Assembly: GCA_029778535.1 (NCBI GenBank)
Contig: JAKOQB010000156.1
Coordinates: 1 to 64,000, forward strand
Direction: 5' to 3'
From: Pseudomonadota bacterium
GTDB taxonomy: Bacteria; Pseudomonadota; Gammaproteobacteria; Burkholderiales; Burkholderiaceae_F
DNA length: 64,000 nucleotides
Shown: positions 8,210-20,912 of the stretch, in pieces
Layout: each line of letters opens with the position of its first letter
Numbering within the stretch: position 1 is the stretch's first letter
The notes under the pieces: generated by a model
The model's database searches: none
What the model saw: only the letters and a program-made list of their open reading frames with translations
Told to the model about the DNA's origin: nothing
Program-made: the position numbers and the translations under genes

Positions 8210-10570
8210 ATGATCGAACTCGTCGTCCGCCGCCTCGAGGCGGTGATCTTTCGTCACCGCGTCGCCACGCTCGTGCTGCTCGCGCTGCTGACGCTCGGGC
8301 TCGGCTGCTTCGCGCTGCAGCTCAGGATGGAGGCCGGCTTCGACAAGCAACTGCCGACCGGCCACGAGTACACCGACACGTTCTTCCAGTACCGCGACCA
8401 GGTGTTCGGCGCCAACCGGCTGATGATCGCGGTGGCGCGCACCAAGGGCGACGTGTGGAACGTTGCCGCGCTGCGCAAGCTCAACGAAGTCACCGAGGCG
8501 GTGCTGTACATGCCCGGCATCGACCGCCGGACGGTCAGTTCGCTGTGGACACCGAACACGCGCGTGCTGCAGATCACCGAGGAGGGCTTCAAGGGCATGG
8601 ACGTGATCGGCGGCAACGTGACCGCCGAGAACCTGACCGACGCGCAGGTGGCGCGCATCCGCGACAACGCGATACAGGGCGGCTATGTCGGCAGCCTGGT
8701 CGCCAACGACGCGACCGCGACGATGGTGATCGCGGATCTGCTCGACTACGACCCGAAGACGCGCCAGAAGACCGACTACATCGAACTGGGCCGCCGCATC
8801 GACACCGACCTGCGCGCGAAGTTCGAGGACGCCGACACGAAGATCCAGGTGATCGGCTTCGCCAAGCAGATCAGCGACATCGCCGACGGCGCCGCGAGCG
8901 TGCTGCGCTTCTTCGCGCTCGCGTTCGTGCTGACCGCGGCGGCGGTCTACTGGTACTGCCGCTCGGTCGCGTTCACCGTCGCCGCGCTGCTGTGCTCGCT
9001 GGTGTCGCTGGTGTGGCAGTTCGGCACGTTGCGGCTGCTCGGCTACGGGCTCGATCCGCTCGCGGTGCTGGTGCCGTTCCTGGTGTTTGCGATCGGCGTG
9101 TCGCATGGCGTGCAGCAGGTCAACTACATCTCGCGCTCGATCTGCGGCGGCATGTCGGGCGCCGATGCCGCGCGCTCCAGCTTCCGCGGCCTGCTGGTGC
9201 CGGGAACGATGGCGCTGGTCACCGCGTTCGTCGGCTTCGCCACGCTGTACCTGGTGCCGATTCCGATGATCCGCGAGCTGTCGCTGACCGCGTCGATCGG
9301 GGTGGCGTACAAGATCGTCACCAACCTCGTGATGCTGCCGGTGGTGGCGTCGTTCTTCCGCTTCGGCCCCGACTACGTCAAGCGCGTCACCGCGCTGCGG
9401 CTGCAGCGCGAAGGCTGGATGAAGCGGCTCGACCGCGTCGCCGAGCGGCACGTCGCGTTCGCCGTCACGGGCGCGGCGGTGCTGCTGTTCGCGGTCGCCG
9501 TGTGGCAGTCGAGCGACCGGCATGTCGGATACCTGAAGCCCGGCGCGCCGGAACTGCGCGAAGACTCGCGCTACAACCGCGACGCGGTCGCGATCGTCGA
9601 AAAGTTCGGCCTCGGCCTGGACGTCTTCACGCTGGTGCTCGAGATGCCGCCCGACGGCTGCTACGAGTTTTCGCGCATGGCGTACGTCGACGACCTGTCG
9701 TGGGTGATGACCAACGTGCCGGGCGTGATCGGTGTGGCGAGCCTGTCGGCGCTGGTCAAGATCGGCGCCTCGGGCTTCAACGAGGGCAACCCGAAGTGGC
9801 AGGCGCTGCCGCGCGACGCGCGCTCGATGGCGAGTTTCATCGGCCTGGCCGGCGAGGGCAGCGGTCTGTACGACCCGCGCTGTTCGGTGCTGCCGATCAA
9901 CGTCAGCCTCGCCGACCACAAGGCGGTCACGCTGAAGGCGGTCGTCGACGCGGCCAAACGCTACCGGCAGGAGAACGTCAACGACACGGTCAAGGTGCGG
10001 CTCGCCAGCGGCAACGCCGGCGTGCAGGCCGCCACCAACGAGGTGCTCGAGCACACGGAACTGCCGATGATGCTGTATGTGTACGGAACGATCCTGCTGC
10101 TGGTGCTGATCACCTACCGCGACTGGCGCGCGATGATCGCCTGCTGCGTGCCGCTCACGCTGGCGACCTTTCTCGGCTACTGGTTCATGAAGGTGCTCGA
10201 CATCGGCCTGACGGTCGCCACGCTGCCGGTGATGGTGCTGGCGGTCGGCATCGGTGTCGACTATGCGTTCTACATCTACAACCGGCTGCAGACCTATCTG
10301 GCCGACGCCATGCCGATCGAGCCGGCGTTCAAGAACGCGCTGCTGGAGACCGGCAACGCGACGATCTTCACCGCGATCACGCTGTCGATCGGGGTGGCGA
10401 CGTGGGGCTTCTCGGACCTGAAGTTCCAGGCCGACATGGGGCTGCTGCTCGCGTTCATGTTCATGATCAACATGGTGATGGCGATCACGCTGCTGCCGGC
10501 GCTGGCGGTGGTGATCGATGCGCTGATCCCGAGGCGCGGCCCGGTCAAGCGGCCGCTGATGGCGCACTGA
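8210..10570 (+). CDS. RND superfamily (MMPL-type) transporter
   Basis: A 786-residue inner-membrane protein with the RND plan: one N-terminal span (about 20-40), a large periplasmic domain, a group of spans (about 235-390), a second periplasmic loop and a final group of spans (about 620-775). The conserved segment VGIGVDYAFYIYNRL in the second half is typical of MMPL/patched-like members, which run on proton motive force and move lipids, sterols or hydrophobic compounds. It is the third member of the DUF1329-DUF1302-RND-YCF48 module. The substrate is unknown. Confidence 0.85.
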   Translation: MIELVVRRLEAVIFRHRVATLVLLALLTLGLGCFALQLRMEAGFDKQLPTGHEYTDTFFQYRDQVFGANRLMIAVARTKGDVWNVAALRKLNEVTEAVLYMPGIDRRTVSSLWTPNTRVLQITEEGFKGMDVIGGNVTAENLTDAQVARIRDNAIQGGYVGSLVANDATATMVIADLLDYDPKTRQKTDYIELGRRIDTDLRAKFEDADTKIQVIGFAKQISDIADGAASVLRFFALAFVLTAAAVYWYCRSVAFTVAALLCSLVSLVWQFGTLRLLGYGLDPLAVLVPFLVFAIGVSHGVQQVNYISRSICGGMSGADAARSSFRGLLVPGTMALVTAFVGFATLYLVPIPMIRELSLTASIGVAYKIVTNLVMLPVVASFFRFGPDYVKRVTALRLQREGWMKRLDRVAERHVAFAVTGAAVLLFAVAVWQSSDRHVGYLKPGAPELREDSRYNRDAVAIVEKFGLGLDVFTLVLEMPPDGCYEFSRMAYVDDLSWVMTNVPGVIGVASLSALVKIGASGFNEGNPKWQALPRDARSMASFIGLAGEGSGLYDPRCSVLPINVSLADHKAVTLKAVVDAAKRYRQENVNDTVKVRLASGNAGVQAATNEVLEHTELPMMLYVYGTILLLVLITYRDWRAMIACCVPLTLATFLGYWFMKVLDIGLTVATLPVMVLAVGIGVDYAFYIYNRLQTYLADAMPIEPAFKNALLETGNATIFTAITLSIGVATWGFSDLKFQADMGLLLAFMFMINMVMAITLLPALAVVIDALIPRRGPVKRPLMAH

Positions 10571-10571
10571 C

Positions 10572-11549
<978 letters not shown>

Positions 11550-11710
11550 CCCGGCCGCCGTTGGCATCGTGATCGCCTGAATGCGTGGTGATTGACCGCG
11601 CCGTTGGGCGGTCCAAGAGGGCAGGAAGTACATTGCACGACCTCGCACCGGGAGTGTTCTGCACGGCGCGCAGCAGGCATCGCGGCGGGCATTCGGTTCA
11701 AGGAGTCAAC

Positions 11711-12184
11711 ATGGCGGTTTCGCTTTCACTGCGGGTCAACGGCAAGGTCATCGCCACCACCGTTGCGCCCGACACACTGCTCGTCGCCTTTCTGCGCGAG
11801 CAACTGCGGCTGACAGGCACGCACGTTGGCTGCGACACCGGCCAGTGCGGCGCCTGCACGGTTCTCGTCAACGGCCGCGCGGCCAAGGCGTGCAATGTGC
11901 TCGCCGCGCAGGTACAGGACGCGGAGGTGACCACGATCGAGGGCATTACGCCGGCCGACGGCTCGATGCATCCAATGCAGGCTGCGTTCAAGTCCTGCCA
12001 CGGGCTGCAGTGCGGCTTCTGCACGCCGGGCATGGTGATGAGCGCGATCGATCTCGTGACGCACCACCCGCACGCAGACGAGCGTGACGTGCGCGCGGGG
12101 CTGGAGGGCAACTTCTGCCGCTGCACCGGCTACCAGAACATCGTCAAGGCCGTGCTGCAGGGCGCGGCCGCCATGGGCAAATGA
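11711..12184 (+). CDS. Molybdenum hydroxylase small subunit, two [2Fe-2S] clusters (CoxS-like)
   Basis: A 157-residue protein of the xanthine oxidase/CO dehydrogenase small-subunit family. The plant-type ferredoxin domain has CDTGQCGACTVLVNG near 40-54 and a fourth cysteine near 62; the second, helical domain has CGFCTPGM near 100 and CRCTG near 136. It passes electrons from the molybdenum centre to FAD. ATG at 11711 follows AAGGAGTCAAC. It is separated from the large subunit by about 105 bases holding a repeat (12201-12270). The gene order S-L-M differs from the M-S-L order of classical CO dehydrogenase operons. Confidence 0.92.
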   Translation: MAVSLSLRVNGKVIATTVAPDTLLVAFLREQLRLTGTHVGCDTGQCGACTVLVNGRAAKACNVLAAQVQDAEVTTIEGITPADGSMHPMQAAFKSCHGLQCGFCTPGMVMSAIDLVTHHPHADERDVRAGLEGNFCRCTGYQNIVKAVLQGAAAMGK

Positions 12185-12200
12185 GGGCAGATGAGGCCGT

Positions 12201-12270
12201 GTCACTGCCGCGAAAGCGGGAAGCCGGAGATGGTTCGAACCGCCGGGTTCCCGCCGGCGCGGGAACGACA
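12201..12270. repeat. Double-hairpin dispersed repeat, copy 2
   Basis: Begins GTCACTGCCGC and ends GCGGGAACGACA. Contains CCGC-GAAA-GCGG at 12208-12219 (GNRA loop) and a perfect GTTCCCGC-CGGC-GCGGGAAC hairpin at 12247-12266. It shares its architecture and end sequences with the element at 664-763. It lies between the small and large subunit genes of one operon, so it must be read through and could modulate the stoichiometry or stability of the mRNA. Confidence 0.65.
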
Positions 12271-12290
12271 CCCGACACAGGGGACCGCAC

Positions 12291-14654
<2,364 letters not shown>

Positions 14655-14664
14655 GGAGGACGCG

Positions 14665-15459
14665 ATGGAAGAACTGCACTATCACCGCCCCACCTCGGTG
14701 GCCGAAGCGGTCAAGTTGATGACCTCGCACCCGGACGACAAGGTGCTCGCCGGCGGCCAGTCGACGCTGCCGTCGATCAAGCTCGGGCTCGCGGCGCCGG
14801 CGGGATTCATCGACCTGGCAGGCATTGCGCAACTCTGCGGCATCGGCGTCGAAGCCAACGCGATCACGATCGCTGCGATGACCACGCACGCGCAGGTGGC
14901 CGCGTCGGCCGACATCCAGCGGCTGATCCCGGCGCTCGCAGCGCTCGCCTACGGCATCGGCGACCGCGCGGTGCGCAATCGCGGCACGATCGGCGGCTCG
15001 ATCGCGAACAACGATCCCGCGGCCGACTATCCGGCCGCGGTGCTCGGCCTGAACGCGACCATCCACACCAACGCGCGCAAGATCGTCGCCGACGAGTTCT
15101 TCAAGGGGCTGTACGACACGGCGCTCAACCCCGGCGAGCTGATCACCGCGGTCACTTTCCCGGTGCCGGAGAGGGCGGCCTACGTGAAGTTCAGGCAGCC
15201 GGCGTCGCGTTTCGCGATCGTCGGCGTGTTCGTTGCCAGGGCCGCGAGCGGCGTGCGCGTCGCGGTGACGGGCGCGGGACCGTGCGTGTTCCGTATCCCG
15301 GACCTGGAGGACCGGCTCGGGGCGAAGTGGGCGCCCGAAAGCTGCGACCGTGTCAGCGTGCCCGCCGGCGGTTTGAATAGCGACCTGCACGGCAGCGCCG
15401 AGTACCGCGCGCACCTGATCCCGGTGCTGGCAAGGCGCGCTGTTGCGGCAGCGGGGTAG
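14665..15459 (+). CDS. Molybdenum hydroxylase FAD-binding medium subunit (CoxM-like)
   Basis: A 264-residue FAD subunit of the same enzyme. The FAD motifs LAGGQSTLP (about 31-39) and the TIGGSIANNDPAADYP segment near 112-127 are intact, followed by the CO_deh_flav C-terminal domain. It begins 10 bases after the large subunit with GAGGAGGA as ribosome site. It receives electrons from the [2Fe-2S] clusters and passes them to a quinone, oxygen or another acceptor. Length is slightly short compared with the usual 265-290 residues. Confidence 0.9.
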   Translation: MEELHYHRPTSVAEAVKLMTSHPDDKVLAGGQSTLPSIKLGLAAPAGFIDLAGIAQLCGIGVEANAITIAAMTTHAQVAASADIQRLIPALAALAYGIGDRAVRNRGTIGGSIANNDPAADYPAAVLGLNATIHTNARKIVADEFFKGLYDTALNPGELITAVTFPVPERAAYVKFRQPASRFAIVGVFVARAASGVRVAVTGAGPCVFRIPDLEDRLGAKWAPESCDRVSVPAGGLNSDLHGSAEYRAHLIPVLARRAVAAAG

Positions 15460-15726
15460 ACGCCACGGCCGGTGTCCGTTCGCAGCCACACGGCCGGCGC
15501 CCGGTCACGCCGTGACTCGCGCGGGCTTCGAGTGCGGTCGCCTGGGTCCTGCAGCCGCGCCGCCGCGCGCGTGTGTTCCCCGGAGCCGGTCGCGGCATTG
15601 GTGAACGTGGGGGCCGGATTTTGCGCAGGATCAAGCGCGCGCAGGCCCGGTTGACCTCCGAGCGCGTTACGCTGCGTTTCATGCCGCGACTTCGCGCGGC
15701 ATCATGATCCGCATGCACCGCCGCCG

Positions 15727-17151
15727 ATGAGTACGCCGACCCACCCATCGTCGCCCGCTGTCAGCCGTGCGCGCCTGGCGCGCCTGCTCGCGGCGCTCGA
15801 GTCCGACCTGGTCGAACGCCGCACCGTGGTGCGGCTGGCGGTGCTCGCGGCGCTGGCGCGCGAGCACACGCTGCTGATCGGCCCGCCCGGCACCGCCAAG
15901 AGCGAGCTTGCGCGGCGGCTGCATTTCGCGTTTCGCGATGCGCGCTACTTCGAGCGCCTGCTGACGCGCTTCACCGTGCCCGAGGAGCTGTTCGGTCCGC
16001 TGTCGATCCGTGCGCTGGAGGAGGATCGCTATGAGCGCCTGACGGCGGGCTTCCTGCCCGACGCGTCGATTGCGTTCGTCGACGAGGTGTTCAAGGCCAA
16101 CAGCGCGATCCTCAACGCGTTGCTGACGCTGCTCAATGAACGCCTGTTCGACAACGGCGCCGGGCGCCAGCGCTGCCCGCTCATCAGCCTGATCGGTGCC
16201 ACCAACGCCGTGCCCGAGGGCGAGGTGGCGGAAGCGTTCTTTGATCGCTTCCTGCTGCGTATACCGGTGGTGCCGGTAAGCGACGCCGGGTTCCGCACGT
16301 TGCTCGAACGCGGCGCCGCGCAGGAAACGGCCGGCCTCGAGGCGCTTGACGACGCCGAATGCACTGCGATCGGCGCTGCCGCGGCTGCGGTGGCACTGCC
16401 CGCGCCGGTGGCCGCGGTGATCGCGGAATTGCGCGCGTTCCTGGCCGGACAGAGCGTGTACGTCTCCGACCGGCGCTGGGTGAAGATCGTCAGCCTGCTC
16501 AAGGTGGCGGCGGCAACCGAGGGGCGCGACCGCGTGAGCCTGTGGGATCTGGCGTTGCTGCCCGCGTGCACGGCGCCCGATGCGCCGGGACAGGCGCGCG
16601 TAGGCGAATGGCTGGCGGCGCGGCTCGGCGTGCGCGAGGCCGTTTCGCCGCCGCGGCTGACGCGCGTGGTCGAGGCGTTCGAAGCGCAGCTCGAGATCGA
16701 GCGCAACGCCAACGATCTCGATTACGACGAATCGGGCCGCCTGCGCTTTGCCGGCGCCGCGGCGGCGCAGGCGCTCGCCGGCGAGATCGGCGACGCCAAG
16801 GGCGGCGCGTTGGCTGCGCGCATGACCTACACGCGCCGGCGCCGCTACGGCGCGTGCCACATCGCGGCGCGGCTGGCACAGATCGACGACCTGCTGGCGC
16901 GCCTCGCCCGCTACGTCGACGAGGTCTGCGCCCAGCGCGCCGACCTCGACGCGCACGCGCGCGATGCACTGTGGCTCGAGCCCGCGTTCGCCCAGCGCGC
17001 GCAGGAAAACCTCGCGCACACCGCCGAGCTTCTGGCTGGGCTGCAGCGGCGCGCCCGGCAGGCACGCGCCGGTTTCGCCGCCTTGCCGCGCCTGCCGCAG
17101 GATCCGGGCCAGGTGCCGGAGCCGGTCGAGCACGAAACGCTGGTCGAGTGA
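15727..17151 (+). CDS. ravA: MoxR-family AAA+ ATPase, RavA-like
   Basis: A 474-residue ATPase with Walker A GPPGTAKS (52-59), Walker B with IAFVDEVFKAN near 115-124 and a GATNAVPEG sensor segment. The motif order and the paired VWA gene match RavA (E. coli RavA 498 residues), a hexameric MoxR chaperone that acts with ViaA on respiratory or iron-sulfur proteins. The gene overlaps the following VWA gene by four bases (GTGA). It follows the molybdenum hydroxylase genes after a 267-base gap in which I see no gene, so it may or may not be co-transcribed with them. It is not the CoxD-type MoxR, which lies at 32540. Confidence 0.8.
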   Translation: MSTPTHPSSPAVSRARLARLLAALESDLVERRTVVRLAVLAALAREHTLLIGPPGTAKSELARRLHFAFRDARYFERLLTRFTVPEELFGPLSIRALEEDRYERLTAGFLPDASIAFVDEVFKANSAILNALLTLLNERLFDNGAGRQRCPLISLIGATNAVPEGEVAEAFFDRFLLRIPVVPVSDAGFRTLLERGAAQETAGLEALDDAECTAIGAAAAAVALPAPVAAVIAELRAFLAGQSVYVSDRRWVKIVSLLKVAAATEGRDRVSLWDLALLPACTAPDAPGQARVGEWLAARLGVREAVSPPRLTRVVEAFEAQLEIERNANDLDYDESGRLRFAGAAAAQALAGEIGDAKGGALAARMTYTRRRRYGACHIAARLAQIDDLLARLARYVDEVCAQRADLDAHARDALWLEPAFAQRAQENLAHTAELLAGLQRRARQARAGFAALPRLPQDPGQVPEPVEHETLVE

Positions 17152-18716
17152 AACCGGCGCAGGCGCCGACGCCGCTGCTGTTCGAGCGCAGCGAGGCCGA
17201 GCTCGCCACGCTCGACGCACTGCCGCGCACCGTCTGGCTCGGCGCGCTGACCCACTCGCAAGGCGCCCTCGTCGCACGTTTGCAGACGCTGCTGGGGCTG
17301 CGGCTGGCGCTGACGCGCGCATCGCTGCCGCCCGCCGCGTCGTGGGCCTGGCCGCAACCGGTGATCGCCGAAGGATTCGCGCGTGCCATCGCGGCGCTTG
17401 AGCTGCCGCGCTACAGTGAACAGCGGCCGGAACTGGCCGACTCGGTGCTGCAAAGCCTGCTGCTGCACAGCGATCTCATCGTCGACTACCTCGATCGCGG
17501 CGCGAGCGCCGCCGATGCGTTGGCGATGGCAATCGAGGAGTTCAGCCGCGACTGGAAGGACCGCTGCGGCGCGCTCGACGAACTGATGGACGTGTTCGGC
17601 GACCTGCCGAAGCACACGCGCTGGGACCTGCTGCGCGGGCTGCGGTCGGGTGCGAGCTGGCAGGAAGTGGTGCGCATCCGCCGGCTGCTGGAGCGTCTGC
17701 CCGAACTCGTGCGCATCATCCGCCGCCTCGGCCGCGCGCACGCGACCGACGAGCCCGACCCGGCCCGCCGCAACAGCGCACCGCACCGCGAGCGCGCCGA
17801 GGCGCCGGTGCCGCGCACGCGCAGTGTGCGCATTCCGCAGTTGCCGGGCGCGACGCGCGGCATCGAGCGCTCGGGCCGGGTCGCGCGCATGCTGCCCGCC
17901 GAGGCGATGCTGCTCGGCCATCCGCGCCTGCGTCTGGTATGGCATGCGCGCCGCGCCGAGCGCACGCTGCTCACGTACGAGGACGACGACCGTCTCGAGG
18001 AAGACGTGTTCGAGCCGGTGCCCGTGTGGCGTCCGAGCCGGCGCCTCGAGCCGCAGCGGCGCCTGGAGCTGGGGCCGATCATCCTGTGCGTCGATACGTC
18101 GGGCTCGATGCAGGGGGGCGCCGAAGCGGTGGCCAAGGCGACCGTGCTCGAAGCCGTGCGCACCGCCCACGCGCAGCGACGCGCCTGCCACCTGTTCGCG
18201 TTCAGCGGCCCCGACGAGATCGTCGAACGCAGGCTCGGCCTGGACATGCAGGGCATCGACGACCTGGCCGAATTCCTCGGCCAGACGTTCCGCGGCGGCA
18301 CCGACATCTGCGGTCCGCTGGCGCGCAGCCTCGACCTCGTGCAGGACGAAGCGATGCGGCAGGCGGACCTGCTGATCGCCTCGGACGGCGAGTTCGGCGC
18401 CACGCGCGAGCTGGCCGACCGGCTGGCGCGCTGCAAGGCCGAGCAGGGGCTGCGCGTGCAAGGGATCCTGATCGGCGACCGCGAGACGATCGGCCTTCTG
18501 GAGCTCGCCGACGACATCTTCTGGGTGCGCGACTGGCGCCGCTACGGCAACTCGCAGTCCGATTCGCCGGTGCACTCGAAGAGCCTGACCGCCATGTATT
18601 TTCCCGGCACGCTGCGCACGCCGGAAAACCGCGAGCGCACCGTGTCCGGCGCGCACGCCTCGGCGGTGCTGCGCGGCCAGGCACGCAACGACGCCGACGA
18701 GGAAGGCCGGCAGTGA
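17148..18716 (+). CDS. viaA: VWA-domain protein, ViaA-like
   Basis: A 522-residue protein starting with GTG that overlaps the RavA-like stop. The C-terminal von Willebrand A domain has the metal-ion site DTSGS (Asp316, Ser318, Ser320) and the later GGTDI segment with the threonine ligand near 385. The N-terminal half is helical without known motif, as in ViaA (E. coli 483 residues). ViaA stimulates the RavA ATPase; in E. coli the pair associates with fumarate reductase and complex I. Here the likely clients are metalloenzymes of the neighbourhood; this is inference. Confidence 0.78.
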   Translation: MKPAQAPTPLLFERSEAELATLDALPRTVWLGALTHSQGALVARLQTLLGLRLALTRASLPPAASWAWPQPVIAEGFARAIAALELPRYSEQRPELADSVLQSLLLHSDLIVDYLDRGASAADALAMAIEEFSRDWKDRCGALDELMDVFGDLPKHTRWDLLRGLRSGASWQEVVRIRRLLERLPELVRIIRRLGRAHATDEPDPARRNSAPHRERAEAPVPRTRSVRIPQLPGATRGIERSGRVARMLPAEAMLLGHPRLRLVWHARRAERTLLTYEDDDRLEEDVFEPVPVWRPSRRLEPQRRLELGPIILCVDTSGSMQGGAEAVAKATVLEAVRTAHAQRRACHLFAFSGPDEIVERRLGLDMQGIDDLAEFLGQTFRGGTDICGPLARSLDLVQDEAMRQADLLIASDGEFGATRELADRLARCKAEQGLRVQGILIGDRETIGLLELADDIFWVRDWRRYGNSQSDSPVHSKSLTAMYFPGTLRTPENRERTVSGAHASAVLRGQARNDADEEGRQ

Positions 18717-18842
18717 CCATCGCCGCCGAACCGCCCTCGCTACCCGCGCGCGGCCAGCAACCGAACGCGCGACACGTTGGACCGCGGCGACCGGTGAAGT
18801 CGACCGAATGGCAATGCGCGGCCCCGTCGGCTATAAGGGCGC

Positions 18843-19268
18843 GTGCCCCGCAACCGTCCGCATCGAATTGACAGGACCACGCGTACGCTGCCGCGCGCCT
18901 GGCGCTGGCTCGGCATCGCCGCGCGCACGCTGCACCTCGCAGCGGTGATCCTGTTCGGCGCGGCGCTGCTCGGGTCGCCGCACTACGTATCCGTCGCGGG
19001 AGTCGGCGGCGCGCTGCTCGTCTCCGGCGCGCTGCTGTTCACGCTCGATCAGTGGAAGTCCAGCGCGCACGCGTTTCAGCTCGCAGGCGCGGGGCAGATC
19101 GCCAAGCTCGCGCTGGTCGTGTGGTTGACGCTCGATCCGGCGGCGGCGCCGCCGCTCTTCTGGATCATCGTCGCCTGGTCGTCGGTGCTGTCACATGCGC
19201 CGGCGAGCTTTCGGCACATGGACCTGCGCGACGTGCTGGGCATCCGCCGCCAGCGCGTCGATCACTGA
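18843..19268 (+). CDS. Small integral membrane protein, unknown function
   Basis: A 141-residue protein with a basic N-terminus and four predicted membrane helices (about 26-45, 50-66, 78-95 and 101-118). The only start in range is GTG at 18843. No family recognised. It ends seven bases inside the oppositely oriented moeB gene, so the two are convergent with overlapping 3' ends. Charge distribution and hydrophobicity look like a real membrane protein rather than a shadow. Confidence 0.6.
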   Translation: MPRNRPHRIDRTTRTLPRAWRWLGIAARTLHLAAVILFGAALLGSPHYVSVAGVGGALLVSGALLFTLDQWKSSAHAFQLAGAGQIAKLALVVWLTLDPAAAPPLFWIIVAWSSVLSHAPASFRHMDLRDVLGIRRQRVDH

Positions 19269-20011
19269 CGCCCGCACACCGGGCAGTTCGGATCGCGCGC
19301 TACCGCAACGCGGGTGAAGTCCATGCTGAGAATGTCGAACAACACGAGTTCGCCGTCGACCGCGCCGGGCAGGCCCGCGAGCAGCCGGATCGCCTCGGCG
19401 GCCTGCAGCGTGCCGATCACGCCCGTCAGCGGCGCGAACACGCCCATCACTGCGCACGCATCGTCGCCTGCTTCGGTGCCTGCGGGGATCAGGCACTCGT
19501 AGCACGCTGCGCCGGCGCGCCTGCGATCGAACACCGCAATCTGTCCGGAGAAACGGATCGCCGCTCCGCTGACCAGCGGCTTGCCGAGTTCGACGCACAC
19601 TGCGTTGGCGGCGTGGCGGGTGGCAAAGTTGTCGCTGGCGTCGACCAGCACGTCGCAGTCGAGCGCCAGCCGCCGCAGATCATCGCGCGTCACCCTTTGC
19701 GGGATCGCCCGCACGCGGCAATCGGGGTTGATCTGCGCAAGGGCGCGACACGCCGATTCGGCCTTGTTCAGACCGATTCCCGCTTCGCGGTGGATCACCT
19801 GCCGCTGCAGATTGGTGAGGTCGACGCGGTCGCCGTCGCAGATGGTCAGTCGGCCCACGCCGGCGGCGGCCAGGTACAGCGCCGCCGGCGCGCCCAGGCC
19901 GCCGGCGCCGATCAGCAGGACGCTTCCGGCGAGCAGCCGCTCCTGACCCGAGATGTCGATCTGCGGCAGCAGGATATGGCGGCTGTAGCGCGTCAGTTGC
20001 CGGTCGTCCAT
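19262..20011 (-). CDS. moeB: Molybdopterin-synthase adenylyltransferase
   Basis: A 249-residue E1-like enzyme of the HesA/MoeB/ThiF family. The nucleotide site GAGGLGAPAALYLAAAG is near 36-52, followed by the DLTNLQRQ motif near 64-71; the structural zinc cysteines are CYEC near 172-175 and CPVC near 243-246. MoeB adenylates the C-terminal GlyGly of MoaD so that molybdopterin synthase can be sulfurated. It is divergent from a tungsten enzyme operon that carries its own MoaD-like protein (24149-24400), a natural partner, and its product supports both pterin enzymes of the window. ThiF of thiamine synthesis is a close alternative. Confidence 0.82.
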   Translation of the reverse strand: MDDRQLTRYSRHILLPQIDISGQERLLAGSVLLIGAGGLGAPAALYLAAAGVGRLTICDGDRVDLTNLQRQVIHREAGIGLNKAESACRALAQINPDCRVRAIPQRVTRDDLRRLALDCDVLVDASDNFATRHAANAVCVELGKPLVSGAAIRFSGQIAVFDRRRAGAACYECLIPAGTEAGDDACAVMGVFAPLTGVIGTLQAAEAIRLLAGLPGAVDGELVLFDILSMDFTRVAVARDPNCPVCGRQ

Positions 20012-20431
20012 TGCGCGCCTCGGCTAAATGCATCCCCGGAGCACTTGCACGGGCACAGGGTCCCCGGCGCACCCGCCGCTGCGGTTCTGCGCGGGCGCGA
20101 TGAAGCAATCGCGCGGCCCCGCTGGATGGGCCGTTCTGCCGAAGCGCACTTCAGCAACACGCGCCAGCGGTTCCCGGGCGAAATCCGCTGCGCCGGCCGA
20201 CCCGCCCTCCGCCGTGGGGATTGCAGCGGACCTCACCGTGGCCGTGCCGGACGCGCGAGCGGGTGCGTCGGGGCCGCCGCGTACCAGACAGGACATAGTT
20301 GGGGGTATGCGCAGAGCCTTCCGAAAGCATAGACTTCGCGCTGCCTTTTGGCGTTGCCCCTGCGTGGCCGGGCTCCATGTCACGCGGCACTCCGACAACA
20401 ACACCATTCAGCGATGGAGGAGTATCGACTC
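20012..20431. other. Divergent intergenic region between moeB and the aor operon
   Basis: About 420 bases without a credible gene; it should hold promoters for both directions. A sigma-54-like element, TGGCGTTGCCCCTGCG at 20349-20364, has the GG/GC dinucleotides at the required 10-base spacing but mismatches elsewhere, so I treat it as only a possibility. A strong GGAGGAG ribosome site for aorA is at 20416-20422. Confidence 0.4.
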
Positions 20432-20902
20432 ATGATGAAGTCCCTGTATCTCGACCCGAAGAAGTGTACGGGCTGTCTGCAATGCGAGATGGCGTGCTCC
20501 TACGAGAACACCGGGGCATTCAACCCTGCGAAATCGCGCATCAAGGTGTTCAACTTCGAACACGAAGGCCGCAAGGTGCCCTACACGTGTACCCAGTGCG
20601 CCGAAGCCTGGTGCATGTCCGCCTGCCCGGTGGAGGCGATCAAGGTCGACGCTGCCACCGGCGCCAAGATCGTGCTCGAGGCGACCTGCGTCGGCTGCAA
20701 GGTGTGCACGATCGCCTGCCCGTTCGGCACCATCAACTACGTGGCTGACACCGGCAAGGTGCAGAAGTGCGACTTGTGCGGCGGTGACCCGGCCTGCGCC
20801 GCTGCGTGCCCGACGGGTGCGATCACCTACGTCGACGCCGACTGGACCGGGCTCGACAAGATGCGGCAGTGGGCCGCGCGTGCCAACACAGCGGTCATGT
20901 GA
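20432..20902 (+). CDS. aorA: Polyferredoxin-like electron-transfer subunit of aldehyde oxidoreductase
   Basis: A 156-residue protein with four cysteine groups typical of four [4Fe-4S] clusters: CTGCLQCEMAC (12-22), CTQCAEAWCMSACP (from about 53), CVGCKVCTIACP and CDLCGGDPACAAACP. It resembles the DMSO-reductase type iron-sulfur subunits and AorA of the AorABC aldehyde oxidoreductase described in Aromatoleum aromaticum, which carries electrons between the tungsten subunit and the FAD subunit. Two adjacent ATG codons (20432, 20435) are possible; the first has better spacing. First gene of the aor operon. Confidence 0.85.
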   Translation: MMKSLYLDPKKCTGCLQCEMACSYENTGAFNPAKSRIKVFNFEHEGRKVPYTCTQCAEAWCMSACPVEAIKVDAATGAKIVLEATCVGCKVCTIACPFGTINYVADTGKVQKCDLCGGDPACAAACPTGAITYVDADWTGLDKMRQWAARANTAVM

Positions 20903-20912
20903 GGAGACGACG

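Noticed and set aside
20349..20364. Sigma-54 promoter for the aor operon
   Set aside because: GG and GC dinucleotides are correctly spaced but the rest of the consensus is poor and no enhancer-binding regulator is nearby.
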